From the NCBI GenBank assembly GCA_027069645.1, contig JALXEI010000180.1, positions 1-17,411 on the forward strand: a DNA stretch of 17,411 bases. Reading direction: 5' to 3'. A program made the position numbers and the translations under genes. Origin of the DNA: Hyphomicrobiales bacterium (GTDB taxonomy: Bacteria > Pseudomonadota > Alphaproteobacteria > Rhizobiales > JAKIUO01). Position 1 is the first letter of the stretch, and every line of letters starts with the position of its first letter. This document shows, piece after piece, positions 1-8,800 of this stretch. Below the pieces are notes generated by a model. It worked only from the letters and a program-made list of their open reading frames with translations. It was not told the origin of the DNA and searched no databases.

Positions 1-1
1 C

Positions 2-1963
2 AATTATTTTGGCAAGTCTCTCAAGGAACTCGATATTCACGAGATGGCCTATCTGGCCACCTTGCCCAAGGCTCCCAACAATTACCACCCGTTTCGCAAG
101 ACAAAGCGTGCGATCACCCGGCGAAACTGGATTCTCGACCGCATGCGCATCAATGGTTACATAACGAAAGAGGAAGCCGAAGCGGCTCAAAAAAAGCCGC
201 TGGATGTCAATCCGCGACCGTTCGGGGCGCGTATCTTTGCGGCTGAATATTTTGCCGAGGAAGTGCGGCGCGAGATTATAGCCCGATATGGTGAGAAAAA
301 ACTCTATGAGGGCGGGCTGTCCGTTCGAACGACCCTCGATCCGCGGATGCAGAGAATGGCCAAAAAAGCCCTTGTGGACAGCATGGTCGCCTATGACCGA
401 CGACATGGCTGGCGTGGTGCTGTCACCAATGTCGAAATTCCGAAAGGAGACTGGGCATCGGTCTTCAGGTCGATTGAAAAAACATATACGGATATTCAGC
501 CCTGGCGTCAGGCTGTGGTGCTGGAAACGGGAAAAGAAGCTGCAAAAGTCGGTTTGCGCCCTCATCTTTTAAAATCCGGAAAGCCGGAGCTGAAAAGGGA
601 AACCGGGATTATTCCCCTTGCAGAGGTCAGGTGGGCCCGCAAGCTTTTGAAAGTCAGAATCACCAAAAAAGGAAAACGGATCGAAACGAAGGGCAAGCGC
701 CCCAAAAGTGTTTCGGATGTTCTGAAGGTGGGCGATATCATATATGTGGCACCGCGACTCCCGCGCCCTGCAAAGGGAAAACGAAAAGCACTGACACTGA
801 AGGATGTTGCCGGACAATGGCGGCTGATGCAAATTCCGCAAATCAGCGGCGGGATTATCGTTATGGATCCCCATACCGGCCGTATCAAGGCGCTTGTGGG
901 CGGGTTCAGTTTTGCTGCAAGCAATTTCAACCGCGCCACCCAGGCCATGCGCCAGCCGGGTTCGGCTTTCAAACCGTTTGTCTACGCCACGGCACTGGAT
1001 AACGGCTATTCACCGGCAACGGTTATTCTTGATGCGCCCCTTGCCATTGAACAGGGCGGGGGACAGGGGGTCTGGCGTCCGCAGAACTACGGCAAGAAAT
1101 TTTATGGCCCCTCAACCCTTCGGATTGGTATCGAGCGGTCGCGCAATCTGATGACCGTCCGTCTGGCGCGGGATCTGGGCATGCCGGTGATTGCCGAATA
1201 TGCCCGTCGCTTTGGCGTCTATGATCATTTGTTGCCGGTGCTTTCCATGTCTCTGGGAGCCGGCGAGACCACATTGCTGCGTCTGGCGACGGGTTATTGC
1301 ATGATTGCCAATGGTGGTCACAAGGTCAAATCAACCGTTATTGACAGAATTCAGGATCGCTATGGCAAGACGCTGTATAGCCATGATGATCGTGCCTGCA
1401 AGGCGTGCAAGGCTGAAGACTGGCATAACCAGCCCGAACCCGAACTCAAAGATACGCGCAAACAGATTATCGATCCGCATACCGCTTACCAGATCACGTC
1501 AATGATGGAAGGGGTTGTCAAAAGAGGAACCGGTATTCGTATCGGTCGCGCCCTGCCGGGTATCCCTCTCGCGGGCAAGACCGGCACGACAAATGATGAA
1601 CGCGATGCCTGGTTTATGGGGTTTTCCCCTGATCTCGTCGTAGGTGTCTTTATGGGATTTGATAATCCGACCCCGATGGGGCGCGGCGAAACAGGAGGGC
1701 ATGTTGCGGCGCCGGCCTTTCGGGATTTCATGAAAATGGAAACCAAAGGGAAAAAAGCCATTCCTTTCCGCATTCCTCCGGGTATTCGGCTGGTCCGCAT
1801 CAATCGCAAGACCGGTGTGCGAGCTTCAAGAGATGACCCCAATGCGATTCTGGAAGCCTTTAAGCCCGGAACAACACCTCCGGATCCCTCATCAATAGAT
1901 GGCTGGGCAACCGGCGGAGATGGCCAGGAGTTTGTCTCGCCATCCGGACGTGATCTCTATTAG
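2..1963 (+). CDS. mrcA: Penicillin-binding protein 1A, bifunctional (5' end outside window)
   Basis: This is a class A penicillin-binding protein that polymerises glycan strands and cross-links them at the periplasmic face of the inner membrane. The reading frame is open from base 2, so the first visible residues (NYFGKSLKELDIHE) continue a gene that starts upstream. The ATG at 44 is internal. The window holds 653 residues: the tail of the glycosyltransferase domain, an OB-like middle region (about 120-265), then the transpeptidase. Counting from base 2, the catalytic motifs are SAFK (S321, K324), SRN (S380-N382) and KTGTT (K526). A CxxC pair (ACKACKAEDW) lies between the second and third motifs. 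The N-terminal membrane anchor and the catalytic glutamates of the glycosyltransferase are not in view. The gene ends 133 bases before prfB on the same strand, a pairing I recall as common in Alphaproteobacteria. Identification is secure. The exact paralogue name is inferred. Confidence 0.95.
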   Translation, partial: NYFGKSLKELDIHEMAYLATLPKAPNNYHPFRKTKRAITRRNWILDRMRINGYITKEEAEAAQKKPLDVNPRPFGARIFAAEYFAEEVRREIIARYGEKKLYEGGLSVRTTLDPRMQRMAKKALVDSMVAYDRRHGWRGAVTNVEIPKGDWASVFRSIEKTYTDIQPWRQAVVLETGKEAAKVGLRPHLLKSGKPELKRETGIIPLAEVRWARKLLKVRITKKGKRIETKGKRPKSVSDVLKVGDIIYVAPRLPRPAKGKRKALTLKDVAGQWRLMQIPQISGGIIVMDPHTGRIKALVGGFSFAASNFNRATQAMRQPGSAFKPFVYATALDNGYSPATVILDAPLAIEQGGGQGVWRPQNYGKKFYGPSTLRIGIERSRNLMTVRLARDLGMPVIAEYARRFGVYDHLLPVLSMSLGAGETTLLRLATGYCMIANGGHKVKSTVIDRIQDRYGKTLYSHDDRACKACKAEDWHNQPEPELKDTRKQIIDPHTAYQITSMMEGVVKRGTGIRIGRALPGIPLAGKTGTTNDERDAWFMGFSPDLVVGVFMGFDNPTPMGRGETGGHVAAPAFRDFMKMETKGKKAIPFRIPPGIRLVRINRKTGVRASRDDPNAILEAFKPGTTPPDPSSIDGWATGGDGQEFVSPSGRDLY

Positions 1964-2096
1964 CGTTTGTCGGAACGGGAGGTTTCCGGAGGTCACACCG
2001 GACCTGAAAACCCGAAATTTTTAATCTCTTGAATTCGTTTTCAAGGCGCGCCATAAAGTGCCTTGGAGCTTTCTGCAGGAATGGGAGATTGACGAC

Positions 2097-3222
2097 GTGC
2101 GCGCGGAAACACAAACATTGATTGATGAAATCAGGGGGTCACTTGCGCTCCTGAGGAGGCATCTTTGACTGGGACACAGCCAAAGATCGACTGCAAAAGC
2201 TGAACGACCAGACCGAAGATCCTGACTTCTGGCAGGATTCGATGCTGGCGCGCAAGGTCATGCGTGAAAGACAGCGGCTGGAATCGGCCATAAATGCCTT
2301 TGAACGACTTGAACGTGAACTGGACGAGAATATCGAGATGATTTCCCTTGCCGAGGATGAGGGAGACGAGGATCTGATCGCGGAAGCCGAAAAGGCGCTT
2401 GAAAAACTGCGAACCGAAACCATGCGGCGTGAAACCGAGGCCCTGTTGTCGGGCGAAGCGGACGGCAATGACACCTATCTGGAAATAAATGCCGGTGCCG
2501 GAGGTACAGAAGCGCAGGACTGGGCTGAAATGCTGATGCGCATGTATATACGCTGGGCAGAACAACACGGCTACAAGGTGCAAATCATGGAAACCGGCGC
2601 CGGGGAAGAGGCCGGTATCAAATCCGCGACCCTGAAAATCAGCGGCGAAGACGCCTATGGCTGGCTGAAGACCGAGTCCGGCGTTCACAGACTTGTGCGA
2701 ATATCGCCATTTGACTCCAATGCCCGCCGACATACAAGTTTTGCCAGCGTCTGGGTTTATCCGGTGGTTGATGACAATATCGAGATTGAAATCAACGAGA
2801 GTGACTGTCGCATTGATACCTATCGGGCCAGTGGGGCAGGGGGCCAGCATGTGAATACGACAGACAGCGCGGTACGTATCACTCATATCCCGACCAAAAT
2901 TGTCGTACAGTGCCAGTCCCAGAGGTCTCAACATAAAAACAGGGATACGGCCTGGTCGATGTTGCGGGCAAGGCTTTACGAGGAAGAGTTGAAAAAACGG
3001 GAAGAAGCCTCACAGGCGGAGGCCGCCCAAAAGACCGAGATCGGCTGGGGACATCAGATACGCTCCTATGTCCTGCAACCCTATCAGATGGTCAAGGATT
3101 TGCGAACCGGTGTGGAAAGTACCAATCCGCCAGCTGTTCTGGACGGGGATCTGGATCCGTTTATTTCGGCAGCACTTGCCCAGCGGGTTGGCGGTGTCAC
3201 AGAGAACATATCGGAAGATTGA
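2097..3222 (+). CDS. prfB: Peptide chain release factor 2 (RF2), made by +1 programmed frameshift
   Basis: RF2 recognises UGA and UAA stop codons in the ribosomal A site and triggers peptide release. A short first frame starts at the GTG at 2097, behind a GGGAG element at 2083-2087. It encodes 23 residues (MRAETQTLIDEIRGSLALLRRHL) and stops at the TGA at 2166. Shifting +1 after CTT joins it at 2167 to a 351-codon frame starting DWDTAKDRLQ, giving 374 residues, the usual RF2 length. The anticodon-like SPF tripeptide is at 203-205 and the catalytic GGQ at 248-250, both intact. The first start codon inside the second frame (ATG at 2242) would drop conserved N-terminal sequence, so the frameshifted product is the correct one. 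It lies downstream of PBP1a on the same strand with no terminator evident between them. A bidirectional hairpin follows. Confidence 0.96.
2154..2169 (+). promoter_or_regulatory. prfB: prfB programmed +1 frameshift signal
   Basis: The signal reads AGG AGG CAT CTT TGA C. It has a perfect internal Shine-Dalgarno AGGAGG (2154-2159), three bases of spacing, the slippery CTT (2163-2165), the in-frame stop TGA (2166-2168) and a following C. This is the known autoregulatory arrangement of bacterial prfB. Low RF2 lets the ribosome pause at UGA and slip forward, while ample RF2 terminates at codon 24. Confidence 0.95.
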
Positions 3223-3233
3223 CAACAAACACC

Positions 3234-3275
3234 AACGCCCCTGCATGGAGAAATGCGGGGGCGTTGTTCTGTTTG
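3234..3275. terminator. Hairpin terminator between convergent prfB and bactofilin genes
   Basis: The arms AACGCCCCTGCAT (3234-3246) and ATGCGGGGGCGTT (3253-3265) form a 13-pair stem with one G-T pair and a six-base loop (GGAGAA). A T-rich run (GTTCTGTTTG) follows on the plus strand. The minus-strand side is also fairly T-rich (GGTGTTTGTTG). It lies in the 68-base gap between the two convergent genes and probably serves both. Confidence 0.85.
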
Positions 3276-3290
3276 TAAATCCCCGGGAGG

Positions 3291-3848
3291 CTAGTTGATA
3301 TTTGCACCGGATCCATTGGCCGTTGCGGATACAGGCGATCCTGCTGCCTTGCTGGGGGCGCTTCCTATGGGGTCATCCTGACGGCGGGATTTGCCTTCGA
3401 AATAGGCCCCTTGCTCAATGGCCAGGGTTTTGTGATAGACATCGCCCTCGACTTCGGAAGTGGCTTCAAGTGTAACACGTATGCCGCGAATGGAGCCGTT
3501 CACCTTGCCGCGAACGACGACGTCTTCGGCGACCACACCACCGGAAATGTTGGCATTTTCACCAACAATAAGAGAGGTGCACTTGATGTCCCCTTCAACC
3601 TTGCCATCCACCTGTATTTCGCCATCGGAATGGATGTTGCCGGTTATGCTGATATCACCGGCAAAAATGGAAGGTATGGATTTTCCGCCACCAATGGATG
3701 GTGCCGGCTTGGCGGTCCCGGCGGCAGGCGCCTTCGAGATGGGGGCAGGTGTTGCCGGTTTCGCAGAAACCGGACCGGGTGCCGGTGTTGTTACTGGACT
3801 GGACATTGCTACTCCTCCCGTTCCTTTTTCTGTTTTTTTTGTGAACAT
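3291..3848 (-). CDS. Bactofilin (polymer-forming cytoskeletal protein)
   Basis: Bactofilins polymerise without nucleotide and scaffold envelope or morphogenesis proteins at the inner membrane. The 185-residue product has a short polar N-terminus (MFTKKTEKG), a Pro/Ala-rich linker (about 15-56), a right-handed beta-helix core of short repeats (about 57-153, including IHSDGEIQVDGKVEGDI and VVVRGKVNGSIRG) and a Ser/Ala-rich tail. From memory, MFxK-type N-termini of alphaproteobacterial bactofilins act as membrane-targeting sequences, which favours the start at 3848. That start has only a distant GGAGG (3862-3866, 13 bases away). A second ATG at 3804-3806 (MSSPVTT...), which gives 171 residues, has a much stronger ribosome site directly before it. 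No M23 peptidase partner is visible. Family identification is firm; start choice is uncertain. Confidence 0.9.
   Translation of the reverse strand: MFTKKTEKGTGGVAMSSPVTTPAPGPVSAKPATPAPISKAPAAGTAKPAPSIGGGKSIPSIFAGDISITGNIHSDGEIQVDGKVEGDIKCTSLIVGENANISGGVVAEDVVVRGKVNGSIRGIRVTLEATSEVEGDVYHKTLAIEQGAYFEGKSRRQDDPIGSAPSKAAGSPVSATANGSGANIN
3811..3820 (-). promoter_or_regulatory. Strong internal ribosome binding site in the bactofilin gene
   Basis: On the minus strand this reads CGGGAGGAGT, followed by AGCA and an ATG at 3804-3806. It is the best Shine-Dalgarno match near either candidate start, and it supports initiation at residue 15 of the longer frame, instead of or as well as the first ATG. Confidence 0.6.
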
Positions 3849-4146
3849 AACTGATTCAAAACCTCCGAACTGAATGATGGCTGAATATTGCGTGTATCAG
3901 CCCCGCTAAAAACCACCCTGGGAAGACATTGCTGTCTTCGATATTTTGGCATCGACAAAATCAACACACGCAAAAAGAATACCAAAGTGCATTTCACAGA
4001 TTAAAATCGGTTAATACGCACCTGTACAGCCATCATAAGTTGTTATTCCCCTCAAGTCACCACCGGAGCAATGACTGTGCAGAAAAGGCCAGAAAATTAT
4101 AGCATAATTATGTCGTGGCATGTCGATTGTCGCAACAGTCGGGAAA
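3849..4146. other. Gene-free stretch upstream of the bactofilin gene
   Basis: These 298 bases separate the bactofilin from the DUF455 gene, both on the minus strand. No credible ORF is present. The stretch holds a possible minus-strand promoter (4096-4126), a 7-pair hairpin with a GCAA loop on the minus strand (3922-3939), a GATTC site (a GANTC methylation match) near 3853, and GGAGG at 3862-3866. No clear terminator for the DUF455 gene was seen. Confidence 0.6.
4096..4126 (-). promoter_or_regulatory. Possible sigma-70-type promoter for the bactofilin gene
   Basis: On the minus strand a perfect TATAAT (4096-4101) lies 19 bases downstream of TCGACA (4121-4126). The spacer is longer than ideal. 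It would give an untranslated leader of roughly 240 bases before the bactofilin start. It is a sequence match only. Confidence 0.35.
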
Positions 4147-4968
4147 TCAGGCATGATCCGGCCCGGCCGGTTTCATGTCAAATTGATAGTAGTCAGCGGT
4201 AAGACCGGCTTGTGTACGTGCCATTTCATTGAAAGGGGGTTTCAGGGGGCCGCGAAAATATTTTTTGACGAGGCTTCTGTATTTTGTGTGTGGATTAACA
4301 TCCTGTGCAGCGCAAATATATTCGAACCATTTTATACCAAAAGCAACATGGGTGATTTCATCAATATAAATTTTGTTGATGATATCAGCCGTTGCTTCAT
4401 CCCCGGCAGATCTGACCTGGTGCATCATGGATGGACTGACATCAAGGCCGCGCGCTTCAAGGACGAGCGGGACAATGGCGAGCCGTGCCAGAAGGTCATG
4501 GCGCGTTGCGATGGTGGCGTCCCACAAGCCGCCATGTGCGGGCAAATCGCCATAGAATGACCCGAGTTCTTCAAGGCGCCGACTGATCATCTCGTAATGC
4601 CTGGCCTCATCAAGGCCGACCTTTACGGCCTCGTCCCAAAAAGTGCGGGGAAGATCCATCTGACAAAACCTGGCGATCATATCGAAAACCATATCGATGG
4701 CATTGAGTTCAATATGAGCGAGCGAATGGACAAGGGCGATCATTCCCTTTTGACTGCCAACCCGTCGTCGAGGCATTTCGCGTGCGGGGCGCAATTCCGG
4801 TTTCGAGGGCCTGGCCGGAAAGTCCGGAAGATCAGGGTGCCATCCGGGACGGGATACCGGGAGAGAACCTGAAGACCAGGCGCGAGCCGCTTTTTCCGCC
4901 AGAACAGTTTTGCCTTCGGGCGAGCTCTCCTTGAGTATGTTTTGGGCAAAATGGCCAAGTGTTTCGAT
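4147..4968 (-). CDS. Ferritin-like DUF455 protein, start codon non-canonical or lost
   Basis: This belongs to the DUF455 family of ferritin-like four-helix proteins, whose function I do not know. Candidate di-metal ligands are E in AHIEL, the ExxH of DEARHYEM, E in VLEARGLD and the ExxH of DEITHVAFG. The frame is open without a stop from 5046, right after the bcp stop codon. The sequence IETLGHFAQNILKE..., then PARPSKPELRPAREMPRRR, resembles a normal family N-terminus. No ATG, GTG or TTG occurs in frame until the TTG at 4792-4794, which would cut the protein to 215 residues and remove that segment. The end given here is an ATC codon at 4966-4968, nine bases after a GGAG, where a Met would be expected; it gives 273 residues. 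The gene follows bcp on the same strand and is likely co-transcribed. Family is firm; the start is an inference. Confidence 0.8.
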   Translation of the reverse strand: METLGHFAQNILKESSPEGKTVLAEKAARAWSSGSLPVSRPGWHPDLPDFPARPSKPELRPAREMPRRRVGSQKGMIALVHSLAHIELNAIDMVFDMIARFCQMDLPRTFWDEAVKVGLDEARHYEMISRRLEELGSFYGDLPAHGGLWDATIATRHDLLARLAIVPLVLEARGLDVSPSMMHQVRSAGDEATADIINKIYIDEITHVAFGIKWFEYICAAQDVNPHTKYRSLVKKYFRGPLKPPFNEMARTQAGLTADYYQFDMKPAGPDHA

Positions 4969-5046
4969 TTTCTCGCACTCCGGTTGTTTCTGGACATGCG
5001 CTGCCAGAGGCGAAAGCGGCTCCGCAGGTCTGCATATGATTATATT

Positions 5047-5508
5047 TCACAGACTTTCGGTTGCTTCAAGGACGGCTTCTGCATGTCCTTTTACTCTGAC
5101 CCTGTTCCATATTCGGGCGATTTTTCCCGAGCGGTCAACCAGAAAAGTCGTGCGGACAATGCCCATATAGGTGCGGCCATACATTTTCTTTTCGGCCCAG
5201 ACACCATAGAGTTTTGCGACCTCCCGGTCTTCATCGGCAGCCAGTATAATATCGAGATCATGCTTTTTTTTGAATTTCTGGTGTTTTTCGACAGAATCGG
5301 GGGAAATACCGATGATTTTTGCACCAAGATCATCGAATGCCGCACGCTTTTGTGTAAAACCAACAGCTTCTTTCGTGCATCCGCTGGTATCGTCTTTTGG
5401 ATAAAAATAAATGACCACCGGCGCACCTGCGAGTGAGCTCAAATCAATGATCGACCCACTATCGGTCGTGAGCCGGAAAGGGGGGGCGAGATCACCTTCG
5501 TTCAACAT
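5047..5508 (-). CDS. bcp: Thiol peroxidase Bcp (AhpC/TSA peroxiredoxin), 1-Cys type
   Basis: Bcp reduces hydrogen peroxide and organic hydroperoxides in the cytoplasm, normally using thioredoxin. The 153-residue protein has the thioredoxin-like peroxiredoxin fold and the motif FYPKDDTSGCTKEA, with the peroxidatic Cys at residue 44. The resolving Cys found five residues later in E. coli Bcp is a Val here (V49), and no other Cys exists in the protein. It should therefore act by a 1-Cys mechanism with an external thiol. The ATG at 5506-5508 has a good ribosome site (AGGAGA on the minus strand, 5514-5519). The DUF455 frame continues directly after its stop. Its upstream region is shared with the divergent AsmA-like gene. 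Confidence 0.95.
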   Translation of the reverse strand: MLNEGDLAPPFRLTTDSGSIIDLSSLAGAPVVIYFYPKDDTSGCTKEAVGFTQKRAAFDDLGAKIIGISPDSVEKHQKFKKKHDLDIILAADEDREVAKLYGVWAEKKMYGRTYMGIVRTTFLVDRSGKIARIWNRVRVKGHAEAVLEATESL

Positions 5509-5513
5509 AGCTG

Positions 5514-5519
5514 TCTCCT
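5514..5519 (-). promoter_or_regulatory. bcp: Ribosome binding site of bcp
   Basis: The minus strand reads AGGAGA, with five bases of spacing to the ATG at 5506-5508. It fixes the start of bcp. Confidence 0.75.
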
Positions 5520-5529
5520 GTCATGCTTT

Positions 5530-5552
5530 GGTCCATATTGACAGGTCCATAT
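5530..5552. repeat. 9-base direct repeat just upstream of bcp
   Basis: GGTCCATAT occurs at 5530-5538 and 5544-5552, with a 14-base period, starting 22 bases before the bcp start codon. It could be a binding site in the bcp leader or promoter. No regulator is recognised. Confidence 0.4.
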
Positions 5553-5701
5553 AGGAATCATATGCGCCGTATCGGCGTTGATGGAAATGGCATCCTGTTT
5601 CCTGTGCGGTAACCATTTGTGTCAATATTGTCAAACCCGTCCTTCACCCTGTAGAGAGGTGAACGGGAATGCGGGTACGGGGAAGGCGGGCGGACTTGTG
5701 G

Positions 5702-5734
5702 CGGGCAGGTGTCTGTCACAGGCCGGGCAGGTGT
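5702..5734. repeat. 11-base direct repeat, 22-base period
   Basis: CGGGCAGGTGT occurs at 5702-5712 and again at 5724-5734. The 22-base period is close to two helical turns, so the copies would face the same side of the DNA. It lies about 90 bases upstream of the AsmA-like gene, and an operator role is only a suggestion. Confidence 0.5.
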
Positions 5735-5821
5735 GTATTCTGATCTTTGCAGCTTGCAGATGCCTGATATAACCTGGTAGCCAGGCGTGTTGTTGCAGGG
5801 GTATATTCAAACTGGAATCCA

Positions 5822-8800
5822 ATGATCCATCGTATCGTCAAGCATACCAAAAAGCCGGAAATAGCCGGGGGAGCGCACCGGACGGGCAGAACCATCACAA
5901 GCCTTGTTACCCCGCCCGTCACGTTGCGCGATATGCGCACACCCGTACGACGCACATTGATTGTGTCAATTGAATTGCTGGTTGGTGTCATTGTTCTTGG
6001 TGCGATGGTACTGGGCGCTTTCTACTACCGCCTTGAAAAGGGGGCGATCGACCTTGACTTTGTTGTGCCCTCGCTGGAGAGAGCTATAAATGAACAGCTG
6101 TCAGGCCTTTCGGTCAAAATCAGCAGTGCTTTTGTTGGTAAAAATACGCACAGCCCCGGAGTGCATTTTCGCTTGCGCAATATTGTCCTGTACAATCGCG
6201 AGGGCGAGGCCATCGCCAATGCGCCGCTGGCCGCTGTCGATCTGAATGGTCGTGCCCTGATGTGGGGACGTATTGCGCCGAGCCAGGTGGTGTTTATCAG
6301 GCCGACACTTGAAATTTCATACAGCGAGACAAACGGACTTTCCTTCTCCTATCCCCGGGTCGGGAAAAGTGGAGATTTTATTGGCGAGTTGTTGAAAGAG
6401 GCCGGAGATTCACAAAAGGAGAACAAAGGGCGCCCGGTGGTGTCATCCAGTAGTGGCAAAATTCAGATCATGAAGGCCGTTGCTGCCGCTTTTGAAGAAG
6501 CAAGAGCCCATCGCAATACAACGTCCTACCTCACGCAATTCGGTGTGCGTGATGCGACCGTGAATTTTTTTAGTGGAGAGAAAAAATATTCATGGAAGAT
6601 GCCCGATTTTATTATCGATCTGAAACACGGTCGAAAAGGCAGTCTGATTCGCGGGTTCGGTAAGCTCGGTATTGGTGAAAATGGAGAGAATATCCCCCCC
6701 TGGAAAATCCGTTTTCAGACTAAACAATCTGAAAAGACAAAGGGTTTGATGCTGGATCTGGGGTTCGGAGAAATTTCTCCTGAGTCTCTGCATCACCTGT
6801 TACCGGAGATCGAAAAACTGAGACTGTTTGGTATTCCATTTGGTGGCAAGGTAAATGCGAAACTGAACAGCGTCGGTGAATTGCAGAGTGCTTTTGCCAA
6901 TATTCGTCTGGCAGCGGGACGCATTTTAATCCCCTGGCTCGATATCAATGAGGATGGTATCGAGGATTTCAGACTCGATTCAGGTGATCTGAAACTGGCC
7001 TATTCCCGCAAGGGAAACGAACTGCACATTCTTCCCTCTCCCTTTCGCTGGGGAAAAAACCGGACTTTGCTTTCCGGTGTGATTGGTGCTGACAACCCGG
7101 GAAATAAAACGACCCGGTTTAAATTTGCTTTCAAGGGAAGTGAAACAAGACTGGCAGCCGATGATTTTCAGCTCGGGCCCATGATTGTTGATGAATGGTG
7201 GATGACGGGAATATATTCTCCGGATCAGGATGAAGTGAACATAGCCGATTTCTATCTGCGTGCCGGAAATACGGTGTTCAGAATGAAAGGCCGTATCGAG
7301 ACGGTATCAACAAATCCCGGCCTGTTTGTAAAAGGACATATATCGGGTGCGTCCATACCTGTTCTGAAACGATTGTGGCCGGGAATGCTGGCGACCGGTG
7401 CGCGAAAATGGGTCGGGGAAAATATCCAGGATGGCAAGCTGGTGACTGGTAATTTTAAAATCGCTCTGCCATCGAACGTGCTGGCGAAGCTGCCTGGGGG
7501 TGCTGATCCCGGTCCGGAAATGATCGATGCCCGTTTTGTTTTGCAGGACCTTGTCGTTCAGATTCTGCCGGGCAACCTGCCGGTTTCGGTTCCGGATGCC
7601 AAAGTTCGAATTTCAGGTCGTCAGTTGACCGTGGATATTCCGCGCGGACGTATAGACACAGATGACGGACACCTTGTCAGGCTGTCACATGGCAATTACA
7701 GCATATCCGATTTGCGACAGAAACACCCGGATTCAGACCTGAGTTTCCGGATAGCCGGTACCGTCAGGGATATTGCCGGACTGGTTGATCGAATGGCACC
7801 GCGCAGTGGCCCGCACAAAGGTTTGGTGGCCTCGGGCATTGATGGCAAGGTCAAGGGTGTGGTGACCATGCATATCCCGCTTGTTAAAGATGTTCAGTTT
7901 AGCGATATCGTTCCTGGTGGCGATCTGCGGATCGGGGATTTGAAAAGCAAAAATATCTTTGGAGATTTCTCGGTTGAAGGGGGAACTGTAAATGTCAAAC
8001 TGAGCAGGAAAGCCGTCGATATAGAAGGGGGCATTGTCGTTCATGGATTGCCTGTTCGTTTGAATGCGCAACATATTCTGGGGGCGAGCAGGCAACGTCA
8101 GCCTCCGGTTCGGCTGACCGCAATCCTTGGCAAATCCGAACGCAAGCAGCTTGGTCTTGGTTTTGTCAATGAAACTGTGAAGGGGGATATACCTGTTGTT
8201 GTCACATTCTCCCAGGGAAAAAAAGACACCGAAAATGTAACAGTTCGTGCTGACCTTACCGATGCGAAAGTCGACTTTACAGCGGCAGGATGGTCAAAGG
8301 TGCCAGGGATACCGGCCGTTTTGCAGTTTGATGTGGGTAAAAGGCGTTCAGGCAAGCTGTCATTTCACAATCTCGATTTCGTGAGTGATCAAATGGTTGT
8401 CGAAGGCGGGCTTGTTCTTGACGGTAAAACCGGCCGTCTTGACAGATTTTCTTTTTCCAGAGTTTCATTCGAGGGAATTGAAAAAATGTCTTTAAATGGC
8501 AAACGCGGCAGTGATGGCCTTGTGAAGCTTGTTGCCGATATCGATACCGTCAGGGGATTGCAATTACTGCGTTCGCGTTTACTCAAAAAATCAGGAAAAA
8601 AAACATCATCCGTGAAGGCGTCTACCGGTCCCGACTTTGATTTGCATGCGAGGATCAGGAAAGTGACCGGTGGAAAGGGGACGTATGTAAGCGGGGGACA
8701 ACTGGATCTCTACAAACGCAATGGCAGGATAAACCGGCTTGATTTCAAAGGTCTCCTTAACGGCCAATCTTCAATAGCCGTGCGTCTTGAATCTGCAACA

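Larger units (their letters stand above)
5509..5821. other. Divergent intergenic region between bcp and the AsmA-like gene
   Basis: No gene is supported in these 313 bases. They contain a 9-base direct repeat GGTCCATAT (5530-5538 and 5544-5552), an inverted repeat CGCCG-TAT-CGGCG (5565-5577), an 11-base direct repeat CGGGCAGGTGT (5702-5712 and 5724-5734), an inverted repeat CCTGG-TAG-CCAGG (5773-5785), and GAATC sites near 5555 and 5815. A TTGACA at 5538-5543 has no good -10 partner. Promoters for both flanking genes must lie here, but I cannot place them securely. Confidence 0.6.

Noticed and set aside
2131..2934. A 267-codon open frame on the minus strand
   Set aside because: It lies wholly opposite prfB, has no recognisable domain, and is explained by the codon use of the real gene.
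3922..3939. Hairpin GAAGACA-GCAA-TGTCTTC on the minus strand taken as a terminator
   Set aside because: No T run follows directly on either strand, and it lies in the upstream leader of the bactofilin gene. It is noted as structure only.
4832..5036. ATG at 5034-5036 as start of the DUF455 gene
   Set aside because: It is in a different frame from DUF455 and its translation (MQTCGAAFASG...) is not family-like. Using it would need a frameshift with no visible signal.
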